NCBI GenBank assembly: GCA_024645045.1
Contig: JAHEGO010000006.1
Coordinates: 1-43,260, forward strand
Length of the DNA: 43,260 nucleotides
Source of the DNA: Sphingobacteriaceae bacterium
GTDB taxonomy: Bacteria; Bacteroidota; Bacteroidia; Sphingobacteriales; Sphingobacteriaceae
Reading direction: 5' to 3'
Shown here: one piece after another, positions 26,000 through 37,900 of the stretch
Layout: each line of letters starts with the position of its first letter
How positions within the stretch are numbered: position 1 is the first letter of the stretch
Made by a program: the position numbers and the translations under genes
The notes under the pieces: generated by a model
Database searches by the model: none
The model's input: the letters and a program-made list of their open reading frames with translations, nothing else
Told to the model about the DNA's origin: nothing

Positions 26000-27028
26000 A
26001 TGAATAGCAATTTAGACCCATCATTAGAAAACTTAGGCAACGAAGACCGCGATATTGAACGTGTGCTTCGCCCCTCTGCTTTCGATGATTTTACGGGACA
26101 ATTTAAAATTATTGAGAATTTAAAAATATTTGTAGAAGCGGCTAAGAAAAGAAAAGAAGCGCTAGACCATGTGCTTTTACACGGCCCTCCGGGTTTAGGC
26201 AAAACAACCTTATCTCATATTATCGCAAATGAACTAGGTGTAAATATCAAAATTACATCTGGTCCTGTATTAGATAAACCTGGCGATCTTGCTGGACTAC
26301 TGACTAATTTAGAAGAAGGTGATATTTTATTTATAGATGAGATACACCGCTTGAGTCCTGTTGTGGAAGAGTATTTATATTCTGCAATGGAAGACTATAA
26401 AATTGACATCATGTTAGATAGCGGACCGAATGCAAGGTCTGTGCAAATTAGCTTAAACCCTTTTACATTAATTGGCGCAACAACAAGGTCTGGTTTACTT
26501 ACAGCGCCTTTAAGAGCTCGCTTTGGTATCAATGCACGCTTAGAATATTACGACTCAAAATTACTTACCGATATTGTATTAAGATCGTCTGGAATTTTAA
26601 CTACGCCTATTACGGAAGAAGGTGCATACGAAATTGCCAGAAGAAGTAGAGGGACACCACGTATAGCAAATGCATTACTTAGAAGAACAAGGGATTTTGC
26701 CGAAATAAAAGGCAATGGAAAAATTGATACTACTATATCGCAATTTGCATTGAACGCATTAAATGTAGATGAATACGGTTTAGATGAAATGGATAATAAA
26801 ATATTAATTACCATAATCGAAAAATTCAAAGGAGGACCTGTAGGGCTTAAAACCATTGCTACAGCGGTTGGTGAAGACGAAGGTACTATTGAAGAAGTAT
26901 ACGAACCGTTCCTTATTCAAGAAGGATTTTTAATGCGTACTCCAAGAGGAAGAGAAGCGACTGAACTTGCCTACAAACATTTAAATAGATTACCAAATTA
27001 TAAATCGGGTAATCCTTCGTTATTTTAA
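26000..27028 (+). CDS. ruvB: Holliday junction branch-migration helicase RuvB
   Basis: AAA+ motor of the RuvABC recombination complex (342 residues, normal length). The N-terminus has the [11 protein letters not shown] motif near 24-34, Walker [10 protein letters not shown] at 62-70, Walker B FIDEIHRL near 110, sensor motifs in GATTRSGLL and the arginine-finger region in LRARFGI. The C-terminal winged helix ends with [16 protein letters not shown]. It follows the DPM1-type gene by 4 nt. The 3' end overlaps the convergent PagL-like gene by 9 nt. ruvA and ruvC are not in the window. Confidence 0.98.
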   Translation: MNSNLDPSLENLGNEDRDIERVLRPSAFDDFTGQFKIIENLKIFVEAAKKRKEALDHVLLHGPPGLGKTTLSHIIANELGVNIKITSGPVLDKPGDLAGLLTNLEEGDILFIDEIHRLSPVVEEYLYSAMEDYKIDIMLDSGPNARSVQISLNPFTLIGATTRSGLLTAPLRARFGINARLEYYDSKLLTDIVLRSSGILTTPITEEGAYEIARRSRGTPRIANALLRRTRDFAEIKGNGKIDTTISQFALNALNVDEYGLDEMDNKILITIIEKFKGGPVGLKTIATAVGEDEGTIEEVYEPFLIQEGFLMRTPRGREATELAYKHLNRLPNYKSGNPSLF

Positions 27029-28090
27029 TTGATACTTCAATCTAATATCAGTGTAATTCGCAATGTATGTATGCGCTTTTAAGTTAATACCTAAACTCCA
27101 GTGCTCATTAATCGCATAAGAAATTTCATGTCTATGAAAAATCCTATGATAATAATTAATTGGATCATACAAGTATGTGCCAATACTGCTTGCAAAATTC
27201 ACCCTACCCATTTTAAATCCTAAACCAGTACTTATACCCGATCTGTATTGGGTTTTAGCCAATTTCCCATCCTGAATTAATTTTTGACGCAATGCTTGAT
27301 CTTGGTAAAAGTCTAAAGCAGCAACATGATACAATACTCCATTTAGTTGCTTTGTTCTACTAAATTCTAAACCGAAAATTGGATACTTTTTTGAAGTTAA
27401 ATTTCGAGTGGTTGTTGCTGAAAAAAAAGTAGAAATATAATATTTTGGATCGGAAAATAAACTTGACTTGTTTTTGCGTTTGTAATTAAAATCTACTTGA
27501 TCTAAAAAATACGTTAAACCTAAATTTATGCCTGGAAAATTTAAACCATTATTTGGATCTTTTATTCCACCATTTGAAATGTGATTGAAAATAAATGATG
27601 CATTGATGGCTGTATTTTTATTGATTAGAAAATAATTGGTCAGGCCCAAAGCTAAGTAATTGCTGATGTTTGAGCTATAGGTTAAATTACCTGGATTGGA
27701 AATAGGATCGAATTTTTTATTGGCATATACAAAACCTGCTTGTGATTTGACACCAAAAATATATTTGTGTGTAATTTTAAATTGAGGCTCCATAAACAAT
27801 GAAGTGGCAAATGCTTTACCCAATAATTCTGAATTATCTAAATCAAAATAAGTAAAAATGACACCAGACTTTGGCAAGCAATTACAATCATCAATATTTG
27901 ACTGTTTATTCCAAATATTAAATACTTCCAATTGCAATCCTTTGGGTTTTGCATCTTTGATATTTGCAACCCTGTTTGTTTGGGCAAATGCCGCAGTTGA
28001 ATTTGCAGAAATTGCATAACCTAATTGCTTTTGCGCTTTAACAGAAAAACCACTTAAAGCCAATAATATGATTAAAAAATACGCCTTCAT
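27020..28090 (-). CDS. PagL-like acyloxyacyl hydrolase family barrel
   Basis: A 356-residue outer-membrane protein with a signal peptide ending about VKA/Q (residue 19-20) and alternating hydrophobic strands throughout. It contains [15 protein letters not shown] (170-184), which aligns with the active-site loop of the lipid A 3-O-deacylase PagL. His170 and Ser172 are kept, but the acid that completes the PagL triad (Glu) is Asn184. It is about twice the length of PagL, so the second half may form extra strands. The open frame starts with TTG (28093); ATG at 28090 is preferred. Catalytic activity is therefore uncertain. Confidence 0.8.
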   Translation of the reverse strand: MKAYFLIILLALSGFSVKAQKQLGYAISANSTAAFAQTNRVANIKDAKPKGLQLEVFNIWNKQSNIDDCNCLPKSGVIFTYFDLDNSELLGKAFATSLFMEPQFKITHKYIFGVKSQAGFVYANKKFDPISNPGNLTYSSNISNYLALGLTNYFLINKNTAINASFIFNHISNGGIKDPNNGLNFPGINLGLTYFLDQVDFNYKRKNKSSLFSDPKYYISTFFSATTTRNLTSKKYPIFGLEFSRTKQLNGVLYHVAALDFYQDQALRQKLIQDGKLAKTQYRSGISTGLGFKMGRVNFASSIGTYLYDPINYYHRIFHRHEISYAINEHWSLGINLKAHTYIANYTDIRLKYQLK

Positions 28091-28110
28091 CAATATTTTA
28101 AAAATTGAAG

Positions 28111-28118
28111 TAAATTTG
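28111..28118 (+). promoter_or_regulatory. -7 box TAAATTTG for queG
   Basis: An exact TAnnTTTG match 22 nt before the queG ATG, giving a leader of about 15 nt. A TTG at the usual distance is not evident. Confidence 0.5.
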
Positions 28119-28140
28119 CAATAATTATTTATAAAAACAC

Positions 28141-29064
28141 ATGCATAGCCATCAGCACAGCCAATTGATTAAAGATACAGCAAATATGCTGGGGTTTTTA
28201 TCCTGTGGGATTGCGCAGGCTGGATTTCTTACGGAAGAAGCACCACGCTTAACAAAATGGCTAAACGAAAAAAAGAATGGGGAAATGGCCTACATGGAAA
28301 ACCACTTCGACATGCGCTTAGATCCTAGCAAATTAGTTGATGGTGCAAAATCTGTGATTTCATTGAGTTATAATTATTTCACCAATCAAAGTCAAATAGA
28401 TTCAAATGCACCTAAAATTTCAAAATATGCATTCGGTGAAGATTACCATTTTGTAATAAAAAATAAATTAAAAACCTTTCTTCAAATTCTAAAAGAAAAT
28501 ATTGGCGATTTCAATGGTAGGGTATTTGTTGACTCTGCTCCTGTTATGGAAAAAGCTTGGGCTCAAAAGTCTGGTATTGGTTGGGTCGGTAAAAATGCGA
28601 ATTTAATTACCCAAAAGCAGGGGTCCTTTTTTTTCTTAGCAGAAATTATATTAGACATTCCGCTCAGCTATGATGCACCAGCAACAGACCATTGCGGCAC
28701 TTGTACAAAATGCATTGATGCCTGTCCAACACAAGCCATTGTAGATCCATATATTGTTGATGGAAGCAAATGCATTTCCTATTTTACCATCGAATTAAAA
28801 AATGAATTTCCTAAAGAAATGAAAGGGAAATTTGATAACTGGATGTTTGGATGTGATATTTGTCAAGATGTATGCCCTTGGAATAGATTTTCTAAACCTC
28901 ATCAAGAAAGTAAATTTAATGCATCTGAAACAATGCTAAACATGAAGGCTAGCGAATGGAAAGAACTAACTGAAGAAACATTTCAATTAATCTTTAAAAA
29001 TACAGCTGTAAAACGCACAAAATATGAAGGGCTGAAACGCAATATAGACTGGCTTTCCAAATAA
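28141..29064 (+). CDS. queG: Epoxyqueuosine reductase QueG
   Basis: Cobalamin- and Fe-S-dependent enzyme for the last step of queuosine formation in tRNA. The catalytic aspartate candidate is D131 in VDSAPVMEK. The ferredoxin-like part has C185, C188, C191 and C195 ([12 protein letters not shown]) with a second cluster at C238, C241 and C245 ([10 protein letters not shown]) plus C211. At 307 residues it is the short form without the C-terminal HEAT repeats of E. coli QueG, as in many Bacteroidota. The start ATG is 50 nt from the divergent PagL-like gene. Confidence 0.95.
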   Translation: MHSHQHSQLIKDTANMLGFLSCGIAQAGFLTEEAPRLTKWLNEKKNGEMAYMENHFDMRLDPSKLVDGAKSVISLSYNYFTNQSQIDSNAPKISKYAFGEDYHFVIKNKLKTFLQILKENIGDFNGRVFVDSAPVMEKAWAQKSGIGWVGKNANLITQKQGSFFFLAEIILDIPLSYDAPATDHCGTCTKCIDACPTQAIVDPYIVDGSKCISYFTIELKNEFPKEMKGKFDNWMFGCDICQDVCPWNRFSKPHQESKFNASETMLNMKASEWKELTEETFQLIFKNTAVKRTKYEGLKRNIDWLSK

Positions 29065-29074
29065 TCATTCAATA

Positions 29075-29104
29075 AAAAAGGCCTCTTAAATTAGAGGCCT
29101 TTTT
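29075..29104. terminator. Bidirectional terminator between queG and the giant gene
   Basis: A 12-bp stem (29075-29086 with 29093-29104, core GGCCTCT/AGAGGCC, loop TAAATT) is flanked by A5 and T5. It stands between two convergent genes and suits both directions. Confidence 0.85.
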
Positions 29105-29121
29105 ATTTATTTCGTTTTAAA

Positions 29122-32100
29122 TTACTTATTAATTACGACACGTTGTGTGATAACTTTATCGTTATACCTCACGTGTGAAAAATAAATACCTGGTGCAATT
29201 GAAGGCATAACGGCTAGTTGCACATTGTTTACCCCCGTTTGCATTCCTTCATAATGTGCAGACTGCATTACCTGTCCTAATACATCTACTAATTGAATTT
29301 CTACATCACCTTGTGAAGGTAATGACAACATATAGTTGATGGCATGACTTGCAGGATTTGGGAATGGGCCTGCTGCAATAAATCCTACTGCTTTAGGGTC
29401 ATTGATTCCTTGCCCACAAGGCGCAAATGGGAATACATACATTGTTAATGTATCATTGGTTTGATTCAAATCATCTTGAATGTCACTTAAATAAGTACTC
29501 AAAACCCTTACCGCTGCTGGATCACAATCTAATACATCATCAAAAGTATGTGATATAACTTCTTGCGGTGCAATGACAGCTGTAATTAATTCTGTTTTGG
29601 TAACGGTGCCATTTTTACCACCTTGAATAGTATAATTAACATTGAAGTTTGAAATGGTATCAGTACCTGAGTTTTTAATTAAAATAGTAACTGGTGTAAA
29701 TTGATCTACTGTACTATTTACAGGCGACACATAAGCATCCATCTTTCCATCTGTAATACTTGATATAGAAGAGAAGAATGTGCTTGTCATGACGTTATTT
29801 AACGGCGTAGTGTCGTTTAATAAATATGCTTCAACTCTTAAAGTATAATTTCCAGTTAATGCAGGTGTAATCTCAGTTTCAAAAGTATAAGTTAATAAAT
29901 CGGCAGGTAACAATGGACGATATGGGTCTTCTACAGGAATAACCTCATTAGCCATTTCAACATTGTCTACAAAATACTTCACGTTCAAACCTGAAACCTT
30001 ACTCAATCCAATATTTTTAACAGAAATCACAACAGGGATTTTTGTTGGATATACTTCTGGTGGAGGTAGTGGATTGTCAATACTTTCAATTTTCACGTCA
30101 CCTAAAACCACAAATTCGTCAGCTCCAATATCTGGGAATTTAGGATCTCTAGGCTGACCTTCAATATCTTTTGTAATTTCAGGGATTACAACACCAGCAG
30201 CATCTAAGAACGTATTGGTTAACCTTAAATTTGTGGTTGTAAAGTAATCTGGATCAACTGAAACTCCATTATCATCTTTCAAATAAACATCTCTGTATTC
30301 GTCAAATGTTAAATAATCAACGGAATTTACCCTAGCAAATAAACCAGTTTTAGTGGCCATGTTATTGTTATCTGATGTATCAATTGAATTTGGATCATCA
30401 ATTAATAATGCAAAACCATTATTTGAATTATAAATTGAGTTATTCAACATGCGAATTCCTTTTGAATTGATATCCATTTTAAGGGCTGCGCTGTTTACAG
30501 AATTACCATCGTAATTAATTGAGTTATTATAAAGATTTAATGGATAAACTTTGTCTAAACTTAAACCAAATCCATCCATACCTAATCTAAATCCACCACC
30601 AATCATATTATTGGCAACTAAAAGACCGTTTACTCCTATGACATCATTCAATGCCATACCTACTGATGATGCATAAACAATTTTGTTATTAGTGATTCGC
30701 GAATCCACACGGTCAATGATTACATTGATTCCTGTTGAATTCAATTGATTTTTACGCATGATTACTTGATTTTGATCAATTGAAGTTAAATCCACATTGG
30801 AACTAAAAATTCCGTAATTGGCTGCACCTTCAATGATATTACTATCAATGGTAACACCAAAATCTCTTATGTATTGACTGGTTCCTCTAACACCAATACC
30901 AATAGCGCCACCATAAATTGCATTCTTAATAATTCTAATATTAGAACCTCCTTTTCCAGCAGTAGTAATACTTGCAGAGTCAGAAGTAGTAATACCATAA
31001 ATATTTGGAGAGGTTGAACCTGTATCCATTTTAATGATACAATCTTTTACTAAGATATTTCTTGCATCAGAAGTGATTTGAATTGCTGCAGAACCTGCAA
31101 TAGATGTACTCGCATTTTTCAAAGTCATGTTTTTAATTTGTACATAACTTGATCTGTTTAAACGAATAATATTACGAGTAGTAGCTCCACTCACACCATT
31201 GCTATTGATAATAACATCTGCTGCATTACCAGTTTCCGATTTGAAAACAACCAAATTAGTAGCTGATGTGTTTTTGGGATTATTTATTGTAAATCTTTCG
31301 TTATAAGTTCCTGGTCTTACATTAAATGTAACTGGACCTGTAATTCCACATGCCAATGAAGCCGCTGCATCTGTAAAGGTTGCAAACGAAGGACTTGCAC
31401 CGCCAATTGTATAGACTCCGGTTTTTAAACCTGTACAAACAATATTTTGAATTGAATCATTTTTGGTAACAGGATCAGTTGTAATTCTATTTGCAGGGTC
31501 TATTCTAACTGCAAATTGATATGTTGAATTAGCTGTTGCATTGAAAGGTGTGCTGAAACTAAATACTGTGCTTGAGTATGCAGTATCTAATGAAGTAGCT
31601 GTATTTGCTGTAGGTGTAAAAGACTCTCCTACTGTTGGCACCCAAACACCAGGTGTTGCTGAATATTGCAACTTAACTGTACTTCCATTTAAACTTGTAC
31701 TACCCAAGTTCATAATTTTTACTTTAATCGTATTAGGATCTGTACTAAATACCAAAGGTTGAATGTCAACTAATGCCATATCCTTTGCATTGATAATAAA
31801 TTCATCAGCACCAATATCTGAATTCAATGGATTTCTACTTTGCTTATCTATATCAACTGCAACAGCAGGAATAAATACGCCTTTATTATCAATTAAAGGA
31901 TTCGTAGTATGTAAATTAAATGCTGAAACAAATTGTGGATCAATTTCTAACGACTTAGTTTCAAAACCAATCATCGATTGTTTTAAACTTGTCAAGTTTA
32001 ATCTATCACCACCCGAAGAACCATAATAAGCATAGTTACCAGCAGTGGTATTAGCATCCGTATAATAAATATTATTGTCAGATGCCCTAATTGAAGTTTG

Positions 32101-34959
32101 GTTCGTTACATAAAATGCATATCCACCAGCAGGGTTGTAGAAAATATTATTCATCAAACTAACATTCACACCAGCTGCTAAGAAAAATGCAGCCGAAGTA
32201 CTTGGAAGAGTTACTGGCGCTTTATCGTAGTAAACAGAATTATGGTAAATATTAATTTTATTTACTTCATTTAAGTAAATACCCGCACCACTTAGTGTTG
32301 TTTTGTAACCACCTGCCAACATGTTATTAGAAACAGTAAGCGCAGTAATACCTTCAACAGTGGTTAAATTAATACCTCTGAAACCAGCATTCGAAATTTT
32401 ATTTCCGTTGATAATACCATCAGATTTAGAACTACTGATTTTAATCCCTTCTGAACTTACAGAAGAATTTGATTTCATACTTATGGTATTCCAACTTACA
32501 GAATTTACACTCGTATTTAATAAGTTTATACCATAACCATAAGCAGAGTCTATTTTATTATTATAGATTACTGTTCCTATAGATTTAAAAGCACCCGATT
32601 GTCCAACAAATTGAATTCCGGTAACTCCATTTTTAATGGTTGTGTTTTTAATGGTCAAGTAATCTGCTTTAACTGCACTGTCAATTTTTGTTTTAAAAGC
32701 TGCAACTACTCCATATTTATAATCAGCCAAATTAGAAGAATTTGGCAAATTAATAATACAACTGTCAATTGTTACATTATTACTTCCAGTAGCAATATGA
32801 AAACCCGAGGCATAACTTGAAGTTGATAAATTGGTTAAAGTAAGATTTTTAAAACTAACATAATCTGCACCGTCTAATTGAATTACATGGTGATTAGTTT
32901 GACCTTGGTTTAAATTGGTGTTTTGAATTATTACGTCTGCTGCATTTCCTGAGAAAGAACGGAAGGTAATTGTTTTATTTGGAGATGCACCTTTAATTGC
33001 AGGAATAGAAAACGGTGTTGGATAAGTTCCTGGATATACATCAAAAACAGTTGGCCCACCTACTCCACATTCAAACGCGGCTAATGCAGAAGCAAATGTT
33101 GGATAATTTTTCAAACCAACAGGTCCACCAATGGTGTACCTACCATTTAAGCCAACACATAAATTTACAATTAATGTATCGTTGTCAAACCAAGTATCTC
33201 CAGGATATGCTGGCTCTACTCTTATCTCCATTGTATATTGTCCTGGCGCTGGAATAATCCATGGTGTAGACAAATTAAATACTTGTTTTGAATAAGATAA
33301 ACTAAGTTGCGTTAAAGTAAATGAATCTACTGGGTTAAATGCTCCATTATTGATACGGTATTTAATTGCCATTTTGTGTCCATTCACACTATTAATAGAA
33401 AGCAATCCGTCATTTTTAATTACAACAGGAATTGTGTTTGAACCTTCTCTTGGAACGAAGTTTTTATCTAATTCAAAAACTTCCAAATCATGTGGACTTC
33501 TGATTACTTCATCGGCACCAACATCTGGCATTTCTGGATCACGAGGATGATTCTCAAAATCGAAAGTAATGAATGGTAGAATATATGCTTTACGAATTAG
33601 CGCTTTGTTGTTTAATCTTAAATTTGTTGCAGATGGGAAATTTGGATTCACATTAAAAGATTGTCCGTTTTTTCCAGTTGCAGTTTTTAAAGATGCTAAA
33701 GAAGTACATTGAGTAGAACCAATAATGGCTAATTTTGTACCTGCTGTAATAAAGTAATTATTATAATTAAAAGTATCTACTGTAGTTAAATTTTTAATAA
33801 TAACAGTAGCCGCACCTAAAGAGGTATGGAAAATATTGTTCTTTAATGAAATTTTAGATGATGGTCTATCTGTAGTATATTCAATTACAAAACATGCATT
33901 TTCAGTATTGAATGCACTAGAATAGAAAATAGTATTATGTAAAAACTGAATACTTTTTGAATATTCCACATGGATACCTCTTGAGAATGCTGCTTTCGAA
34001 GTACCTGAGATCATGTTGTTGTAAACTAAAGCTGCAGATCCTCCATTCACATTGTTAAAGAACATACCAAATGTTCCATAGTTTTTAATTTGGTTGTTAT
34101 AAAAACCAAAGTTACCTGCCGCATCCCTAACACGAATACCAAATTGCATTTGACTTGGGTCAGGACGAATTGTAATTTGATTGTTTGCAATTAAAGGAAT
34201 GTTGTTATAATCAACATCAATACCAGATATACAAGCGTAAATTTTATTGTTGTTGATTTTATTTCCTTTACATGGTTTTATCGTACTTTCTCCTAATAAT
34301 CTAATTGCAAATGCACCACCATAAAATGTATTGTTAACAATACTATTGTAATTTGCACAATTAGCTAAACCAGATGTATTGTTTATATCTGAAGAAACAA
34401 TTCCAATAGCATTACCATTGAAAATAGTGAAGGTAGAATCTAACTTTAATGTACAACGATTAATTGTATTGTAGTCTGCAGAAATTTTTGGATTATCTCT
34501 GCTATACGTTAAATGAAATACTGAAGCAAATGAATTTGTTGAAGATAAAACCCTGTTGTTTTCAATTGTTAAATCTTGAAATGAAACATACCTACACCCT
34601 TCTAAACGAATAACAGAGTTATTGTATAATGTATTGTCTCCGTCATCAACAATAGTAACATCAGCGGCCCTACCCGTTTCAGATTTAAATACTACCACAT
34701 TTTTTGCAGATGCCCCTTTGAAAGGTTTAATTACAATGTTCTCATTGTATACACCAGGTCTAATGTTAAATGTTACACGACCAATAACTTCGGTTCTTGT
34801 ACTTAATAATTCCGTTACTGCTTTTTGTATAGAAGAGTAATTTGCATTATTACCACCAATGGTATAAATACCACTTAAGTATTTTGTTTGTGCTTGTGCA
34901 AAAAAAGTACAAATACTTAAAGTAAATGCAAATAGGCCGACAAAGATTTTCTTATTCAT
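29122..34959 (-). CDS. Giant T9SS-secreted beta-helix/CARDB protein (1945 aa)
   Basis: Secreted or cell-surface protein of 1945 residues. A signal peptide ends near residue 23 (AQA/QT). Three right-handed parallel beta-helix modules follow (about 30-480, 603-1050 and 1176-1612), each opening with YTIGG and PG-Y-E/P and closing with R-P-DIGADEF-like boxes. Each is followed by a CARDB/Ig-like domain (about 485-600, 1055-1175, 1615-1745) and a fourth sandwich (about 1745-1855) precedes the C-terminal sorting domain (about 1860-1945; PNPAS, DVLGQV, GIYFSHVRYNDKV). The last directs export by T9SS. No catalytic residues of pectate lyases are evident. Probably an adhesin or matrix protein; function unproven. 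Second of two related genes, 35 nt apart. Confidence 0.85.
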   Translation of the reverse strand: MNKKIFVGLFAFTLSICTFFAQAQTKYLSGIYTIGGNNANYSSIQKAVTELLSTRTEVIGRVTFNIRPGVYNENIVIKPFKGASAKNVVVFKSETGRAADVTIVDDGDNTLYNNSVIRLEGCRYVSFQDLTIENNRVLSSTNSFASVFHLTYSRDNPKISADYNTINRCTLKLDSTFTIFNGNAIGIVSSDINNTSGLANCANYNSIVNNTFYGGAFAIRLLGESTIKPCKGNKINNNKIYACISGIDVDYNNIPLIANNQITIRPDPSQMQFGIRVRDAAGNFGFYNNQIKNYGTFGMFFNNVNGGSAALVYNNMISGTSKAAFSRGIHVEYSKSIQFLHNTIFYSSAFNTENACFVIEYTTDRPSSKISLKNNIFHTSLGAATVIIKNLTTVDTFNYNNYFITAGTKLAIIGSTQCTSLASLKTATGKNGQSFNVNPNFPSATNLRLNNKALIRKAYILPFITFDFENHPRDPEMPDVGADEVIRSPHDLEVFELDKNFVPREGSNTIPVVIKNDGLLSINSVNGHKMAIKYRINNGAFNPVDSFTLTQLSLSYSKQVFNLSTPWIIPAPGQYTMEIRVEPAYPGDTWFDNDTLIVNLCVGLNGRYTIGGPVGLKNYPTFASALAAFECGVGGPTVFDVYPGTYPTPFSIPAIKGASPNKTITFRSFSGNAADVIIQNTNLNQGQTNHHVIQLDGADYVSFKNLTLTNLSTSSYASGFHIATGSNNVTIDSCIINLPNSSNLADYKYGVVAAFKTKIDSAVKADYLTIKNTTIKNGVTGIQFVGQSGAFKSIGTVIYNNKIDSAYGYGINLLNTSVNSVSWNTISMKSNSSVSSEGIKISSSKSDGIINGNKISNAGFRGINLTTVEGITALTVSNNMLAGGYKTTLSGAGIYLNEVNKINIYHNSVYYDKAPVTLPSTSAAFFLAAGVNVSLMNNIFYNPAGGYAFYVTNQTSIRASDNNIYYTDANTTAGNYAYYGSSGGDRLNLTSLKQSMIGFETKSLEIDPQFVSAFNLHTTNPLIDNKGVFIPAVAVDIDKQSRNPLNSDIGADEFIINAKDMALVDIQPLVFSTDPNTIKVKIMNLGSTSLNGSTVKLQYSATPGVWVPTVGESFTPTANTATSLDTAYSSTVFSFSTPFNATANSTYQFAVRIDPANRITTDPVTKNDSIQNIVCTGLKTGVYTIGGASPSFATFTDAAASLACGITGPVTFNVRPGTYNERFTINNPKNTSATNLVVFKSETGNAADVIINSNGVSGATTRNIIRLNRSSYVQIKNMTLKNASTSIAGSAAIQITSDARNILVKDCIIKMDTGSTSPNIYGITTSDSASITTAGKGGSNIRIIKNAIYGGAIGIGVRGTSQYIRDFGVTIDSNIIEGAANYGIFSSNVDLTSIDQNQVIMRKNQLNSTGINVIIDRVDSRITNNKIVYASSVGMALNDVIGVNGLLVANNMIGGGFRLGMDGFGLSLDKVYPLNLYNNSINYDGNSVNSAALKMDINSKGIRMLNNSIYNSNNGFALLIDDPNSIDTSDNNNMATKTGLFARVNSVDYLTFDEYRDVYLKDDNGVSVDPDYFTTTNLRLTNTFLDAAGVVIPEITKDIEGQPRDPKFPDIGADEFVVLGDVKIESIDNPLPPPEVYPTKIPVVISVKNIGLSKVSGLNVKYFVDNVEMANEVIPVEDPYRPLLPADLLTYTFETEITPALTGNYTLRVEAYLLNDTTPLNNVMTSTFFSSISSITDGKMDAYVSPVNSTVDQFTPVTILIKNSGTDTISNFNVNYTIQGGKNGTVTKTELITAVIAPQEVISHTFDDVLDCDPAAVRVLSTYLSDIQDDLNQTNDTLTMYVFPFAPCGQGINDPKAVGFIAAGPFPNPASHAINYMLSLPSQGDVEIQLVDVLGQVMQSAHYEGMQTGVNNVQLAVMPSIAPGIYFSHVRYNDKVITQRVVINK
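30113..34872 (-). repeat. Three imperfect beta-helix module repeats in the 1945-aa gene
   Basis: Three copies of about 1.3-1.4 kb lie at about 33504-34872, 31799-33153 and 30113-31434. They are ordered and in frame, with the same opening (YTIGG) and ending (DIGADEF, encoded near 33504-33530, 31799-31822 and 30113-30136). The DNA of the end boxes is clearly similar; the interiors have diverged, so these are old duplications. Confidence 0.75.
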
Positions 34960-34994
34960 GTATGCTATTGATTAAATTCTATTTCGCTAATTTT

Positions 34995-37900
34995 TTATTG
35001 ATTAATTTTTACAAATCTTCCATTATGGTATTTCTGACCAGACTTCAAGACATATAAATAAGTGCCTTCTGCTAAATCAGATATATCTGAATTGACTTTC
35101 ACAAAACCTTCTGATGATTGATCAAAATGTTTCGAGCTTACCCTTCTACCAGTTAAATCAAATACTGTTAAATCTATTGCATTTGGTTGATCTTGATACA
35201 TCACAAAGTTAATTTTTGATGCACTTGGGTTTGGATAAGCAGAGAAGTAATCTGTTAGATTATTTGCATCTACCCCTACTAATGTTGATACCGTAATACA
35301 AGTACTGTCATTTTCTGGAATCACATCATCTCCTAAAGTTGTGTATGAACAGATGTCAAATATTACTGCAGAGTCTGGATCAATTTGATATGTAAACTCA
35401 ATGTCATTGATTTGATTTTCTTTTAATTGAGTTGATATTTGCTTAACCTCTTTGACTTTATTATTTACCACCAATGTTGTTTTATATCCATAAGCAGTTA
35501 AGTTTCCATAATTCAAAACGCGAACTTTTACAGGCGTTATTTGCTTCAATGTGATATTATTTAAAGGAGTTAAAAATTGTGAAACCCCAATATCAGACGT
35601 ATCTTTTGAATACAATGTATACCTGATCGTATCATTTAAATTATTGAAATCATTATTCACAATTTGACCGTTTGGATCAGTTTTTTGAATTTCGGTATAA
35701 GCAGTTAATATATGTTTACCGCCTACTCTAGTCGAAAATTTCTTTTTGAAAATTATATTCAACGAAGAATCTGGCATCAAAGGTGCAATTACAACAGTTG
35801 AATCAATAAGTTTATCATCTAATTTATATTTCGCTTTAAAAGTTGACAATTTAACAGATCCAACATTTTTCACCCTAACCCATACTAAAACACTGTCTTT
35901 AAAAGAAGAATTCTGGAAAGGTTTAATTATTGCATTCATTTCAACGTCAAAACCAGGAATAAATTCATCCGCACCAATATCTGGAGAAACTGGATTTCTT
36001 TCTTCTCCATCAATATCTACAGTTACTACAGGGCTTGGAGCTGCTCTTCCATTCAATGCCGCATTATTTACGTGTAAATCAAAATTACTTCTATATAATG
36101 GATCAAACTGCAATGTATTGATAGCCGTAAATATTGGATTCGGCGCCAAACTTAACGCATTGATATCTTTGTAAACTTTTCCTTTCCATCTTACTAAGGT
36201 TGTGTCTTTCGTATACATTACATTGGCTGCAACATCATAAATCTCTTCTAAACTTCCTACTTCTGTTGTAAAGTCTAAAGCATAACCCTTGCCTCTGTTT
36301 TCGAATATATTACTATATATATTCATACTATTTGATTTATAAATTCTGAATGCAGCAGAAGAATCAGATTCGCCATCATACAACAAACTGTTGTTAATAA
36401 TATCGATTGAACCAGATGAGTTAATACCTTTTGAAGGAAATGCTCCTGTATTTCTAATGGCCATTGCTTGGTCACCGTATTTTCCATCTGCTAAGTAACC
36501 GCCAGCAAACATATTATTGGCAATTAAACCACGAGATAGTGTTCTACAGCTGTCCATCATGAATGCTGCATTACCTGCATTGGTAACAATATTTTCTGTA
36601 ATGATAAAATCTGTTAATGCTCCATAAACATTGATACCCGTACTTAACGGATTTCCTTTACGCATATTGATTTTGTTTTTACTGATACTATCAATTTGTG
36701 CAAAGAAAATGTCTATACCTGCAGTGTTGTTTTTATCGAACGTACAATTAATAACTTGGTTTGGTCCACGAGTTGCATTGTCTTTAGTTCCAATAAAACG
36801 AACACCAAATGCTCCTCCATGGAAATTACAATTCTTAACTGTATTGTTATTTGCAGTCGAAGGTTCGGTAAATGCAATTGAACCTGAACCCAACACGCCA
36901 ACTAATGTATTTACAATTGAAACACTGTCGAAATAAAACTCACATCCATCAATGGTATTATAACTAGCACTATCTGCTAAATGAATACCAGATGCTCTTG
37001 CTATTGCAGCACTTTTGAATGTTAAGTTTTTAAAGTTGATGTAACGAGCGCCAGCAATTTGTGCAACGTGATGTTCTGTTTGAATACCTGTATTAGAATA
37101 TTGCAAAATTACATCTTTTGCATTACCAGTAGCAGAAGTAAAGGTAACCGTTGTGTCTTTTGTAGTTTTAATTGGTGGTACAGAGAATCTCTCTGTATAA
37201 GTACCTGGAGAAACTTTGAATACGATAGAAGAATCAAATCCACAAACTAAAGCGACAATTGCTTGAGAGAAATTAGAGAAATCTTCAGTTCCATTTTTTC
37301 CAATGGTGTAATCACCTTTTTCTAATCCAACACATAAGTCTTTACAAATTGTTTCATATTGGAAAATGGTATCTAATGGTAACCTGCATGTTGGAACAAT
37401 ACGAACACATAAAGGAATAACTAAAAAGTCTTTCTTTAAGTGCTTTAAATTAAATGATACAACTTGTTCGTCATATCTACCCTTGAGTTCGTTTAATTGA
37501 ACTGTTTGGTTCCCTTTCCAAGTTTTACCCGAGTCAACAGAATATTCTAAACAAATAGATTTATCTGACAAGTTTAAATTTCCTTCGTTTAATACTGTTA
37601 CTTTAAATGTATTAGAACCATATACCGCCTTCTCATTTACAATATTTAATAAACTGACGTTGTTTGCTTCTCTTTCATATTCGATTGAACCAATATCGGT
37701 AACTCGAGGGCTACGTTTCCTGTTGTTGTAATCTCTTGCAATTCCTTTAACCGGAATTCCTTTTTTATCAAACCTTAAAGTATCTGTTAAATTTAAATTT
37801 GTACCACTGATATATCCAGGATTTAAATTGAAAGAAGTTAAATCTTTTGCAGTACTCAATTGCCAAATAGCAAATGACTGTTGATCCAATACTGGATAAT

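Noticed and set aside
35746-36174. 142-codon plus-strand open frame inside the giant gene
   Set aside because: It is antisense to the well-supported beta-helix gene, has no homologous-looking content, and its composition follows from the repeats on the other strand.
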